From contig CAZLLB010000201.1 of NCBI GenBank assembly GCA_964560165.1, forward strand, positions 1 to 6,271: a stretch of DNA of 6,271 nt. Reading direction: 5' to 3'. A program made the position numbers and the translations under genes. Below are positions 1 to 5,746 of this stretch, piece after piece. Positions within the stretch are counted from its first letter, which is position 1. Each line of letters opens with the position of its first letter. Under the pieces are notes generated by a model that saw only the letters and a list, made by a program, of their open reading frames with translations, was not told the origin of the DNA and made no database searches. The stretch is from Parvibaculum sp964560165 (GTDB lineage Bacteria; Pseudomonadota; Alphaproteobacteria; Parvibaculales; Parvibaculaceae).

Positions 1-14
1 ACGGCGGATTTCAT
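1..14 (-). CDS. purQ: PurQ, FGAM synthase glutaminase subunit (first codons only)
   Basis: The first 14 bases, read on the minus strand, give ATG AAA TCC GCC GT, that is Met-Lys-Ser-Ala-(Val). This starts two bases after the purS stop codon. PurQ proteins typically begin with M-K-(S/A)-A-V-I/V before the P-G-S-N motif, and purQ usually follows purS in alphaproteobacteria. PurQ releases ammonia from glutamine for the FGAM synthase complex PurL-PurS-PurQ. The call rests on five codons plus gene order; the rest of the gene lies outside the window. Confidence 0.72.
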
Positions 15-16
15 GC

Positions 17-262
17 TTACTTCTCGTCAAACTCGATCGTGTAATTCTCGATGACCGTGTTGGCGAGCAGCTTGCTGCTCATTTCTTCGATCGCGGCGCG
101 GGCTTTGCTCGCGTCTTTTTCCGTGAGTTCGACTTCGAAGAACTTGCCCTGACGGACACTTGCGACATTCGGGAAACCTAGCGAACCGAGCGCGCCTTCG
201 ATGGCCTTACCTTGCGGGTCGAGCACACCATTCTTCAACATCACTTTGATGCGGGCCTTCAT
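17..262 (-). CDS. purS: PurS, small structural subunit of phosphoribosylformylglycinamidine (FGAM) synthase
   Basis: This 81-residue protein has the usual length and sequence pattern of PurS. It begins MKARIKVMLKNGVLDPQGKA, has a central G-F-x-x-V-x-x-V-R-x-G-K segment (about residues 29-40), and ends in an acidic tail after N-x-V-I-E-N-Y. PurS dimers bridge the catalytic subunit PurL and the glutaminase PurQ, helping ammonia reach PurL in the fourth step of de novo purine synthesis (FGAR to FGAM). The complex is cytosolic. The gene starts 15 bases after the purC stop, with an AGGA ribosome-binding sequence (274-277) directly after that stop, and is followed two bases later by the presumed purQ start. 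The tight spacing indicates one operon. A separate purS is expected in organisms with the small form of PurL. Confidence 0.95.
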   Translation of the reverse strand: MKARIKVMLKNGVLDPQGKAIEGALGSLGFPNVASVRQGKFFEVELTEKDASKARAAIEEMSSKLLANTVIENYTIEFDEK

Positions 263-277
263 TGGTCGTCGTATCCT

Positions 278-1039
278 TTATTTAACAAGAGTAGGTCCGC
301 GGCGTTTCGGCTCATTCTCGAAGAGAATGCCGAGGCGGCGCGCGACTTCCTGATAGGCTTCGATCAAACCGCCCATATCGCGGCGGAAGCGATCCTTGTC
401 GAGCTTGTCGTTGGTGCGAGTGTCCCACAAACGGCAGCTATCGGGGCTGATTTCGTCGGCAAGAACGACGCGAACCATGTCACCTTCATATAGGCGACCG
501 AACTCGACTTTGAAGTCTACCAGACGAATACCGATGCCGAGGAAAAGCCCGGCGAGGAAGTCATTGATGCGCAAGGCGAGCGCCATCATGTCGTCGATTT
601 CCTGCGGCGTTGCCCAGCCGAAAGCCGTGATGTGTTCTTCCGAAACCATCGGGTCGCTGAGTTCGTCGCTCTTGTAATAGAACTCGATGATCGAGCGGGG
701 GAGGGTGGTGCCCTCTTCTATGCCGAGGCGCGTCGTCAAAGAACCGGCGGCAACATTGCGGACGACGACTTCGCAGGGAATGATTTCGACTTCGCGGATC
801 AACTGCTCGCGCATGTTGATCGCACGGATGAAATGCGTCGGCACACCAATGTCGTTGAGCTTGGTGAAGATATATTCGGAGATGCGATTATTGAGGACGC
901 CCTTGCCCTCAATAGTTGCGTGTTTCTGATTGTTGAAGGCGGTCGCGTCGTCCTTGAAATGCTGGATCAGAGTGCCTGGCTCGGGGCCCTCATAGAGGAC
1001 CTTGGCCTTGCCCTCATACACGCGTCTGCGGCGGCTCAT
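278..1039 (-). CDS. purC: PurC, phosphoribosylaminoimidazole-succinocarboxamide (SAICAR) synthetase
   Basis: This 253-residue protein is a full-length short-form PurC. The enzyme joins CAIR and aspartate using ATP to make SAICAR, in the cytosol. The N-terminus carries the nucleotide-loop region RRVYEGKAKVLYEG (about residues 4-17), followed by F-K-D-D-A-T-A-F-N. Both family signatures are visible: I-P-C-E-V-V-V-R-N-V-A-A-G-S (about residues 87-100) and L-V-D-F-K-V-E-F-G (about 173-181). The later D-E-I-S-P-D-S-C-R-L-W-D block is also typical. The ATG at 1039 gives the family-typical MSRRRRVYEGK start; a weak GGA Shine-Dalgarno element lies roughly ten bases upstream. An ATG five bases further upstream is out of frame and meets a stop after one more codon. 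It is the first gene of the purC-purS-purQ operon and divergent from the DUF1476 gene. Confidence 0.97.
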   Translation of the reverse strand: MSRRRRVYEGKAKVLYEGPEPGTLIQHFKDDATAFNNQKHATIEGKGVLNNRISEYIFTKLNDIGVPTHFIRAINMREQLIREVEIIPCEVVVRNVAAGSLTTRLGIEEGTTLPRSIIEFYYKSDELSDPMVSEEHITAFGWATPQEIDDMMALALRINDFLAGLFLGIGIRLVDFKVEFGRLYEGDMVRVVLADEISPDSCRLWDTRTNDKLDKDRFRRDMGGLIEAYQEVARRLGILFENEPKRRGPTLVK

Positions 1040-1333
1040 GTCATGATTCCAATCGGTTGCCCGAGTTTGCGGAGAATTCGGGTCGGTACCACGAGGGCGG
1101 CGGGAGACTCGGAGGGCGTGGAATCGCCCCGCTCGCTCGCGCGCAAGTTACTCTAAGCATCGCGGCTATACAATGCGACTGGCGGGCCGATCTTCAGGTG
1201 AATAAAAAACCGCTAAATCATATACTTAGCTAATTAGTCGCAGCATGTGGCTCAGTCTCGCTTGGCTGTTGATTTGGCCGCTGCGCGCAGCTATATGCCT
1301 AAGCCACATATACGGTTGTCCCTTGGAGTATTC
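1040..1333. other. Divergent intergenic control region between purC and the zeta-family gene
   Basis: This 294-base gap has no convincing gene. It must hold the purC promoter (minus strand) and the promoter of the plus-strand gene. The purC-proximal half (1045-1160) is GC-rich leader sequence. The middle (about 1200-1237) is strikingly AT-rich and includes the palindrome CTAATTAG (1230-1237). I could not choose a convincing purC -35/-10 pair. An open frame starting at 1245/1247 runs on into the downstream gene but lacks a ribosome-binding site and family similarity, so I treat it as non-coding up to 1333. Confidence 0.6.
1269..1297 (+). promoter_or_regulatory. Candidate sigma70-type promoter of the zeta-family gene, with a palindrome in its spacer
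   Basis: TTGATT (1269-1274) and TATATG (1292-1297) are 17 bases apart and each matches four of six consensus positions. Transcription would begin near 1304, leaving a leader of about 30 bases before the start codon at 1334. The spacer contains the perfect 12-base palindrome GCTGCGCGCAGC (1280-1291), ending exactly where the -10 hexamer starts. Eight-base inverted arms (1245-1252 and 1302-1309) flank the whole promoter. The promoter call is inference from spacing and consensus only. Confidence 0.4.
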
Positions 1334-1657
1334 ATGTCCAGCTTCGACAAACGCGCAGACAGTTTCGAGAACAAGTTCGCCCATGACCGCGAGCTGCAAT
1401 TCAAGGTGGCCGCGCGCCGTAACAGGCTGCTGGGGCTATGGGCCGCCGGCCTGATGGGCATGGAGGGCGATGCCGCCACCGCCTATGCCAAGGAGGTCGT
1501 GGTCGCCGACCTCGCCGAAGCGGGGGACGAGGACGTGTTCCGCAAGATCCGTGGCGATCTCGACGCCAAGGGCGTCCAGCAGTCGGACCATCAGATCCGC
1601 CGCACCATGGAAGAACTCTTCGCCGAAGCGAAGACGCAGGTCCAGAACGAGGGCTGA
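1334..1657 (+). CDS. DUF1476 family protein, ATP synthase F1 zeta-subunit type
   Basis: This 107-residue protein matches the DUF1476 family found throughout alphaproteobacteria. It begins M-x-x-F-D-x-R-x-x-x-F-E-N-K-F-A-H-D (residues 1-18), continues with F-K-x-x-A-R-R-N-R-L-L-G-L-W-A-A (about 23-38), and ends in a helical segment with H-Q-I-R-R-T-M (86-92). In Paracoccus denitrificans this family is the zeta subunit, a small helical-bundle protein whose N-terminus blocks the F1-ATPase from running in reverse. In other members inhibition is weaker or unproven, so the role here is inferred from family. No signal peptide or membrane segment is seen; it should be cytosolic. The ATG at 1334 was chosen because GGAG (1325-1328) sits five bases upstream and the family start motif follows at once; a frame opening 29 codons earlier has neither. 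It is divergent from purC, a neighbourhood seen in related bacteria. Confidence 0.9.
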   Translation: MSSFDKRADSFENKFAHDRELQFKVAARRNRLLGLWAAGLMGMEGDAATAYAKEVVVADLAEAGDEDVFRKIRGDLDAKGVQQSDHQIRRTMEELFAEAKTQVQNEG

Positions 1658-1675
1658 TAGCCTGGTTGCCTGACG

Positions 1676-1694
1676 TTGCCGAAGTTGTCGGCAA
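1676..1694 (+). terminator. Possible hairpin terminator after the zeta-family gene
   Basis: TTGCCGA (1676-1682) and TCGGCAA (1688-1694) form a perfect 7-base-pair stem with the loop AGTTG, 18 bases after the stop codon. The following bases (GTTGTCTGTATTG) are rich in T but have no clean T run, so this is a weak intrinsic terminator at best. A larger hairpin 50 bases further on may share the job. Confidence 0.3.
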
Positions 1695-1744
1695 GTTGTC
1701 TGTATTGTCGGCCCAGACGCCTGCAAACATGTTGTCTTAAAGTA

Positions 1745-1778
1745 GCCTCCGGCCGGGCTTGATGCCCGGCGCGGAGGC
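1745..1778. repeat. Long GC-rich hairpin between the zeta-family gene and the PQQ dehydrogenase gene
   Basis: GCCTCCG (1745-1751) pairs with CGGAGGC (1772-1778), and GCCGGGC (1752-1758) pairs with GCCCGGC (1764-1770). The loop is TTGAT and the only irregularity is one unpaired G at 1771, so 14 base pairs form in total. No T run follows on the plus strand, but TTTAA-type sequence precedes it, so on the minus strand a T-rich stretch follows the stem. It may end or insulate transcription between the two plus-strand genes, or be a copy of a dispersed palindromic element. The structure is seen directly; the function is inference. Confidence 0.5.
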
Positions 1779-1801
1779 CGCTTGCGTTGCTGCTCGAGTC
1801 A

Positions 1802-1832
1802 TATTATGAATGAACCATTCAGTTATATGAAT
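1802..1832 (+). promoter_or_regulatory. Operator-like palindrome over the presumed promoter of the PQQ dehydrogenase gene
   Basis: TGAATG-AAC-CATTCA (1807-1821) is a 15-base perfect inverted repeat with a 3-base spacer, ending 25 bases before the start codon. Its left half overlaps TATTAT (1802-1807), a good -10 hexamer; a clear -35 at normal distance is lacking (TTGCGT at 1782-1787 is only 14 bases away). The heptamer TATGAAT occurs at 1805-1811 and again at 1826-1832, 21 bases apart, or two helical turns. Inverted TGAAT/ATTCA half-sites are common in operators of TetR-family repressors, so control by such a protein is plausible. No regulator gene lies next to it in this window. Confidence 0.45.
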
Positions 1833-1846
1833 CCAGGAGATCGAGC

Positions 1847-3853
1847 ATGAGCGCGAAAGGAGCCAGCGGCGCGGTCGAGGACGCGGCAAAGCGAGGATTG
1901 GCCGGTTTGTTTTCGGGGGCGAAGTCGGGGCTGGCGGTCGCCGCCGTACTGCTTTTTCTTATGCCCGGTTTGGCGAGCGCGGAGGGGTGGAGCCATTACG
2001 GCGGCGATGCGGGTGGCACGCGCTATGTGGCGGGGGGGAACATTACCCCCGCCAATGTCGGCGGACTGGCCGAGGCGTGGCGGATTTCGACGGGCGCGCT
2101 TCAGGGGAAGTCCGACGAGGTGCGCAAGCGCTATGCCTTCGAGGGGACGCCGATCCTGGCGGGCGGGCATCTTGTTCTGTGTACGTCTTTTAATGAGGTG
2201 CTGGCGCTCGACCCCGAGAGCGGGGCGGTGCGCTGGCGCTACGACCCGAAAATCGCGCTCGACCAGAAACCCGGCAACCAGTTCATTTGCCGGGGTGTCG
2301 CCCACTGGACGGATGCAGCGGCGAAAGCGGATGCGGCCTGCGCCTCGCGCATCTTCATGGGGACGAATGACGGGCGGCTGATCGCGCTCGACGCGCGGGA
2401 CGGCAAGCCTTGCGCGGATTTTGGACGTGATCCGAAACATCCCGGCGAGATCAATGCGGGCGCGGACAGGCCGCTGGTCTGGCCGGGCGAATTTCAGATC
2501 ACCTCACCGCCGGTCGTCAGCCACGGCATCGTCGTCATCGGTTCAGCGATCAGTGACAATCGCCGCGCGGATGCGCCCAAGGGCACGGTGCGCGCCTTCG
2601 ATGCGCGAAGCGGCGCGGCGAAATGGAATTTCGATCCGGTGGCGCGCGGCGCGGCAGAGAGGCCGGGTAACTGGCTGCCGCAAGCGGCGGCGCATACGGG
2701 GCAGGCGAATGTCTGGGCACCGATGTCGGTGGATGAGGCGCGCGGGCTTGTCTTCCTGCCGACGTCGAGCCCGGGCCCGGATTTTTTCGGCGGCTTGCGC
2801 AAGGGCGATAATCGCTATTCGGATTCAGTCGTGGCGCTGAAGATAGAGACAGGCGAGGTCGCATGGGCGTTCCAGACCGTGCATCACGATGTCTGGGATT
2901 ATGATCTGCCTGCGCAACCGACGCTGGCCACGCTGGCGCGGGATGGAAAACCTGTCGATGTGGTGGTGCAGGTGACGAAGACGGGTTTCATGTTCGTGCT
3001 TGAGCGCGACACGGGCAAGCCGTTCTTCGGCGTCGAGGAACGCGCGGTGCCGCAAGGCGGCGTGGATGGCGAAGCGCTGTCGCCGACGCAGCCTTTTCCG
3101 GTGAAGCCGCCCGCGCTGGTGCCGCAGAAACTCGACAAGGGTGGCGCGTGGGGCGTTGCTTATTTCGACAAGCGCGCTTGCAATGCAAAGCTCGATAAAG
3201 CGCGCAGCGACGGCATCTTTACGCCGCCCTCGCTGGAGGGAACGGTCATCTATCCGTTCACCGGTGGGGGCGCGAACTGGGGTGGGATGGCGTTTGATCC
3301 GGCGCGCAAGATCGCAGTCGTCAATGTCAATATCGCGGCGCATATCGTGACGCTGTTTCCGGCGGGTGAATTCAAAGGGCGCAAGGATGCGGACGGCCAT
3401 GCGGAGATTTCGCCGCAGGAAGGAACGCCTTATGGGATGCGGCGCGATCTCTTCGTGTCGCCACTCGGGCTGCCATGCACGCCGCCGCCATGGGGTAAGC
3501 TCGTTGCGGTCGATTTGAATGACGGCACGATAAAATGGAGCGAGCCACTCGGCACGATCCGCGATCTTGCGCCCGTGCCGCTGCCGCTCAATTGGGGCGT
3601 GCCGAATTTCGGCGGGCCGCTGGTGACGCAGAGTGGGCTGATCTTCATCGGTGCGGCGATGGATAACTATCTACGCGCCTTCGATGTGGAGACGGGTAAG
3701 GAATTGTGGAAGGGCCGTCTGCCTGCGGGCGGGCAGGCAACGCCTATGTCCTATGTGTGGAAGGGCAAGCAATATGTCGTGATCGCTGCGGGCGGGCATG
3801 CGCGGGCGGGGACGAAGATCGGCGATGAGGTGGTGGCTTATGCGTTGCGGTGA
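1847..3853 (+). CDS. Periplasmic PQQ-dependent dehydrogenase, Gcd-like (glucose/quinate/shikimate family), without membrane anchor
   Basis: This 668-residue quinoprotein would oxidise an alcohol or sugar in the periplasm with PQQ and a divalent metal. A signal peptide is visible: basic residues up to K26, a hydrophobic core at about 29-40, and an A-S-A cleavage site (43-45). The rest aligns along its length with the beta-propeller domain of E. coli Gcd as I recall that sequence. Conserved matches include Asp351 (in VWDYDLP; E. coli catalytic Asp466), Lys378 (Lys493), Asp237-Asn238 (354-355, metal/PQQ), Trp290 (404), Asn493 (607) and His651 (775). Gln145 replaces His262 and Gly310 replaces Thr424, so glucose may not be the substrate. 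The five N-terminal helices of Gcd (about 800 residues) are absent. No CxxCH haem motif is present. AGGAGA (1835-1840) six bases before the ATG supports the start. It stands alone, with no PQQ-synthesis or cytochrome gene nearby; electron acceptor unknown. Confidence 0.9.
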   Translation: MSAKGASGAVEDAAKRGLAGLFSGAKSGLAVAAVLLFLMPGLASAEGWSHYGGDAGGTRYVAGGNITPANVGGLAEAWRISTGALQGKSDEVRKRYAFEGTPILAGGHLVLCTSFNEVLALDPESGAVRWRYDPKIALDQKPGNQFICRGVAHWTDAAAKADAACASRIFMGTNDGRLIALDARDGKPCADFGRDPKHPGEINAGADRPLVWPGEFQITSPPVVSHGIVVIGSAISDNRRADAPKGTVRAFDARSGAAKWNFDPVARGAAERPGNWLPQAAAHTGQANVWAPMSVDEARGLVFLPTSSPGPDFFGGLRKGDNRYSDSVVALKIETGEVAWAFQTVHHDVWDYDLPAQPTLATLARDGKPVDVVVQVTKTGFMFVLERDTGKPFFGVEERAVPQGGVDGEALSPTQPFPVKPPALVPQKLDKGGAWGVAYFDKRACNAKLDKARSDGIFTPPSLEGTVIYPFTGGGANWGGMAFDPARKIAVVNVNIAAHIVTLFPAGEFKGRKDADGHAEISPQEGTPYGMRRDLFVSPLGLPCTPPPWGKLVAVDLNDGTIKWSEPLGTIRDLAPVPLPLNWGVPNFGGPLVTQSGLIFIGAAMDNYLRAFDVETGKELWKGRLPAGGQATPMSYVWKGKQYVVIAAGGHARAGTKIGDEVVAYALR

Positions 3854-3875
3854 GAGGTGCGTGTGGGTGGTGCGC

Positions 3876-3930
3876 GCGTTGGGGCCTCGTCCTTCGAGAC
3901 GCCGCTGCGCGGCTCCTCAGGATGAGGAGC
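3876..3930. repeat. Dispersed palindromic repeat, copy 1 (double hairpin)
   Basis: This element lies between the convergent PQQ dehydrogenase and cysW genes. It contains CCTTCGAGAC (3891-3900), then the hairpin GCCGC-TGC-GCGGC (3901-3913), then the hairpin GCTCCTCA-GGA-TGAGGAGC (3912-3930), which shares two bases with the first so that the two may compete. A second copy, same orientation, occurs at 5747-5799. Elements with CCTTCGAGAC and CCTCAGGATGAGG are, to my knowledge, scattered through intergenic regions of many Rhizobiales genomes; their function is not known to me. Confidence 0.75.
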
Positions 3931-3940
3931 TATTTAAATT
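3912..3940 (+). terminator. Possible terminator of the PQQ dehydrogenase transcript
   Basis: The 8-base-pair stem GCTCCTCA/TGAGGAGC with loop GGA (3912-3930) is followed directly by TATTTAAATT on the plus strand. This resembles a Rho-independent terminator with a weak T tract, about 60 bases after the dehydrogenase stop codon. On the minus strand the same stem lies about 60 bases after the cysW stop and could also stall or protect that transcript. Called only from structure; a clean T run is missing. Confidence 0.35.
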
Positions 3941-3987
3941 GACCGTACACGAATAATCAACTTGAATTTCAATTCAATCAGGCCCGT

Positions 3988-4842
3988 TCAATGCCTGCTG
4001 CGCGGCGGGCTTTTACGTTCGAGCCAGAGTTTCAGGACGAGGGTGAGCAGCGCCAGCAGTGTGAGGATCGAGGCGGCGGCGAAAGCGCCGGTGGTGTTGT
4101 AGTCGTTGAACAAGAGTTCGATCTGGAGGGGGAGCGTGTTGGTTTCGCCGCGGATGCTGCCGGAGACGACGGAGACGGCGCCGAATTCGCCCATGACGCG
4201 GGCGTTGCAGAGGATGACGCCGTAGAGCAGGCCCCAGCGGATGTTGGGAAGCGTGACGCGGAGGAATGTTTGCAGGCCGGTCGCGCCGAGGGAGACGGCG
4301 GCTTCTTCGTCTTCCGCGCCTTGCGTTTGCATGGTGGCGATGAGTTCGCGGGCGACGAAGGGGCTCGTGACGAAAAGGCTGACGAGGAAGATGGCCGGGA
4401 TCGAGAACATGATCTGGATGTCGTGAGCTTGCAGCCACGGGCCCCAGAGGCCTTGCATGCCATAGAGAAAGAGATAGGCGACGCCGGCGACGATGGGCGA
4501 AACGGAATAGGGAATTTCGACCAGCGCGACGAGCACACCCTGACCGCGGAATGTGTGGCGCGTGACGGCCCAGGCGACGCAGATGCCGAAGACGGTGTTG
4601 ATCGGCACGACGACGATCGCGGTGAGAACGGTGAGCCAGACGGCGTGGAGCGTGTCGGGCTCCAGGATCTTGGCGGCGTAGAGCGCGATGCCTTCGCGGA
4701 AGGCCATGGTGAAGATGACGACGAGCGGCAGGCCGAGCAGCAGCGCGGAGACGATGCCGCCCAGCGCGATGAGGGTCCATTTGACGCGAGGCGATGCGCC
4801 GACGCGATTGCTTATCTCGCGGCGGGTTGTGGTGTCGCTCAT
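3988..4842 (-). CDS. cysW: CysW, sulfate/thiosulfate ABC transporter permease
   Basis: This 284-residue inner-membrane protein is one of the two channel subunits of the sulfate importer. It has about six hydrophobic segments (roughly residues 22-46, 68-92, 104-128, 143-163, 201-223 and 254-275). The permease EAA loop, which docks onto the ATPase CysA, is at about residues 180-199 (E-A-A-x-x-L-G-A ... V-T-L-P). The following N-A-R-V-M-G-E-F-G-A-V-S-V-V-S-G block (213-228) is typical of CysW. The open frame extends 79 codons further upstream inside cysT, but that part is arginine-rich shadow sequence; the ATG at 4842 gives the family start MSDTT, overlaps the cysT stop by four bases (ATGA), and has AAGGG upstream. 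The overlap suggests translational coupling. The usual cysA does not follow; the next gene is convergent. Confidence 0.94.
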   Translation of the reverse strand: MSDTTTRREISNRVGASPRVKWTLIALGGIVSALLLGLPLVVIFTMAFREGIALYAAKILEPDTLHAVWLTVLTAIVVVPINTVFGICVAWAVTRHTFRGQGVLVALVEIPYSVSPIVAGVAYLFLYGMQGLWGPWLQAHDIQIMFSIPAIFLVSLFVTSPFVARELIATMQTQGAEDEEAAVSLGATGLQTFLRVTLPNIRWGLLYGVILCNARVMGEFGAVSVVSGSIRGETNTLPLQIELLFNDYNTTGAFAAASILTLLALLTLVLKLWLERKSPPRSRH

Positions 4843-5675
4843 GCTTCGCCCTTTTTGGTGTAGCGAAGCTGCCAGACCTGAATGAGATTGGTGAAAAGCA
4901 TCAGTGCGAAAGCCATGACGAGAAGGACGGTCGCGTAGGCGGCGGCGGCTTGATAGTCGAATTCTTCGAGGCGAATGAAAATCAGCAGGGCGGCGATTTC
5001 GGTTTTCATTGGCAGGTTGCCCGCGATGAAGACGACCGCGCCGAACTCGCCAAGGCTGCGCGCGAAGCCAAGCGTGCAACCGGCAAGGAAGGCCGGAAGG
5101 ATCGCCGGGAAAATGACGCGGGCAAAAATGACGAGGTCGCTTGCGCCGAGGGAGCGGCCTGCTTCCTCGGTTTCGATGTCGATATCTTCAAGCACCGGCT
5201 GGACGCTGCGGACGATGAAGGGAAGGCTGGTGAAGGCCATGGCGATGGCGATGCCAGCGGGCGCATAGGCGATCTTGAGGCCCAGCGGTTCGAGATACTG
5301 ACCGAGCCAGCCGTTGCGCGCGAAAAGCGCGGTGAGCGCTATGCCCGCGACGGCGGTGGGCAGCGCGAAAGGCAGATCGACAAGCGCATCAAGGAGGCGG
5401 CGGCCGGGAAAATCATAGCGCACCAGAATCCATGCGAGCAGCAGGCCGAAAGCACCGTTGAAAAGCGTCGCGTAGAAGGCGGCGGAGAGCGTGATCTTGA
5501 AGGAGGCAAGCGCGCGTGGCGAGGAAATGATGGCGAAAAATTCCGACGGCGAGAGGCTGGCGGCCTTCATCAGCAGCGCGGCGACGGGCAGCAGCACGAT
5601 CAGCGCCAGATAGACACCGGTGGTGCCAAGCGTCAGGCCGAGGCCCGGCAGGGCGCGTTTTTGCCGTCGTGACAT
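4839..5675 (-). CDS. cysT: CysT (CysU), sulfate/thiosulfate ABC transporter permease
   Basis: This 278-residue protein is the partner permease of CysW and has the normal length of the family. Hydrophobic segments lie at about residues 14-37, 60-86, 98-118, 136-156, 186-220 and 244-266. The EAA loop for contact with the ATPase is at about residues 171-190 (E-A-G-R-S-L-G-A-S-D ... V-I-F-P). Family features include L-V-D-L-P-F-A-L-P-T-A-V-A-G (98-111) and A-R-S-L-G-E-F-G-A-V-V-F-I-A-G-N (205-220). The ATG at 5675 gives a short basic leader, MSRRQKR, ahead of the first helix; only a weak GGA element precedes it. It follows sbp after 228 non-coding bases that carry two palindromic repeats, and its stop overlaps the cysW start. 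Sulfate is the likely substrate, although thiosulfate cannot be excluded. Confidence 0.95.
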   Translation of the reverse strand: MSRRQKRALPGLGLTLGTTGVYLALIVLLPVAALLMKAASLSPSEFFAIISSPRALASFKITLSAAFYATLFNGAFGLLLAWILVRYDFPGRRLLDALVDLPFALPTAVAGIALTALFARNGWLGQYLEPLGLKIAYAPAGIAIAMAFTSLPFIVRSVQPVLEDIDIETEEAGRSLGASDLVIFARVIFPAILPAFLAGCTLGFARSLGEFGAVVFIAGNLPMKTEIAALLIFIRLEEFDYQAAAAYATVLLVMAFALMLFTNLIQVWQLRYTKKGEA

Positions 5676-5746
5676 GTGTGGTCCAGGTAGGGAGCGGGTG
5701 TGGGTGTTGTGGCACGGCTAGCGGTAGATTTGCCAGTAGGGCGGGT

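Noticed and set aside
632..1156. 174-codon plus-strand open frame over purC
   Set aside because: It lies antisense to the conserved purC coding sequence, has no recognisable domain, and fits the usual GC-driven shadow frame.
1247..1333. N-terminal extension of the DUF1476 protein by 29 residues
   Set aside because: No ribosome-binding site precedes it, it overlaps the candidate promoter, and the family start motif with a good GGAG begins at 1334.
1847..3853. Quinohaemoprotein alcohol dehydrogenase or polyvinyl alcohol dehydrogenase
   Set aside because: There is no CxxCH cytochrome motif and no extra haem domain, and the C-terminus (RLPAGGQATPMSY ... AAGGH) matches the Gcd family.
4843..5079. 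N-terminal extension of CysW by 79 residues inside cysT
   Set aside because: The stretch is arginine/histidine-rich with no resemblance to the family, while the ATGA overlap at 4839-4842 gives the expected start.
3991..5672. Two long plus-strand open frames (3991-4863 and 4794-5672, about 290 codons each) opposite cysW and cysT
   Set aside because: They are antisense to well-recognised permeases, are extremely rich in Glu, Asp, Gly and Arg, match no family I know and lack ribosome-binding sites. High GC at third codon positions removes stops on the opposite strand.
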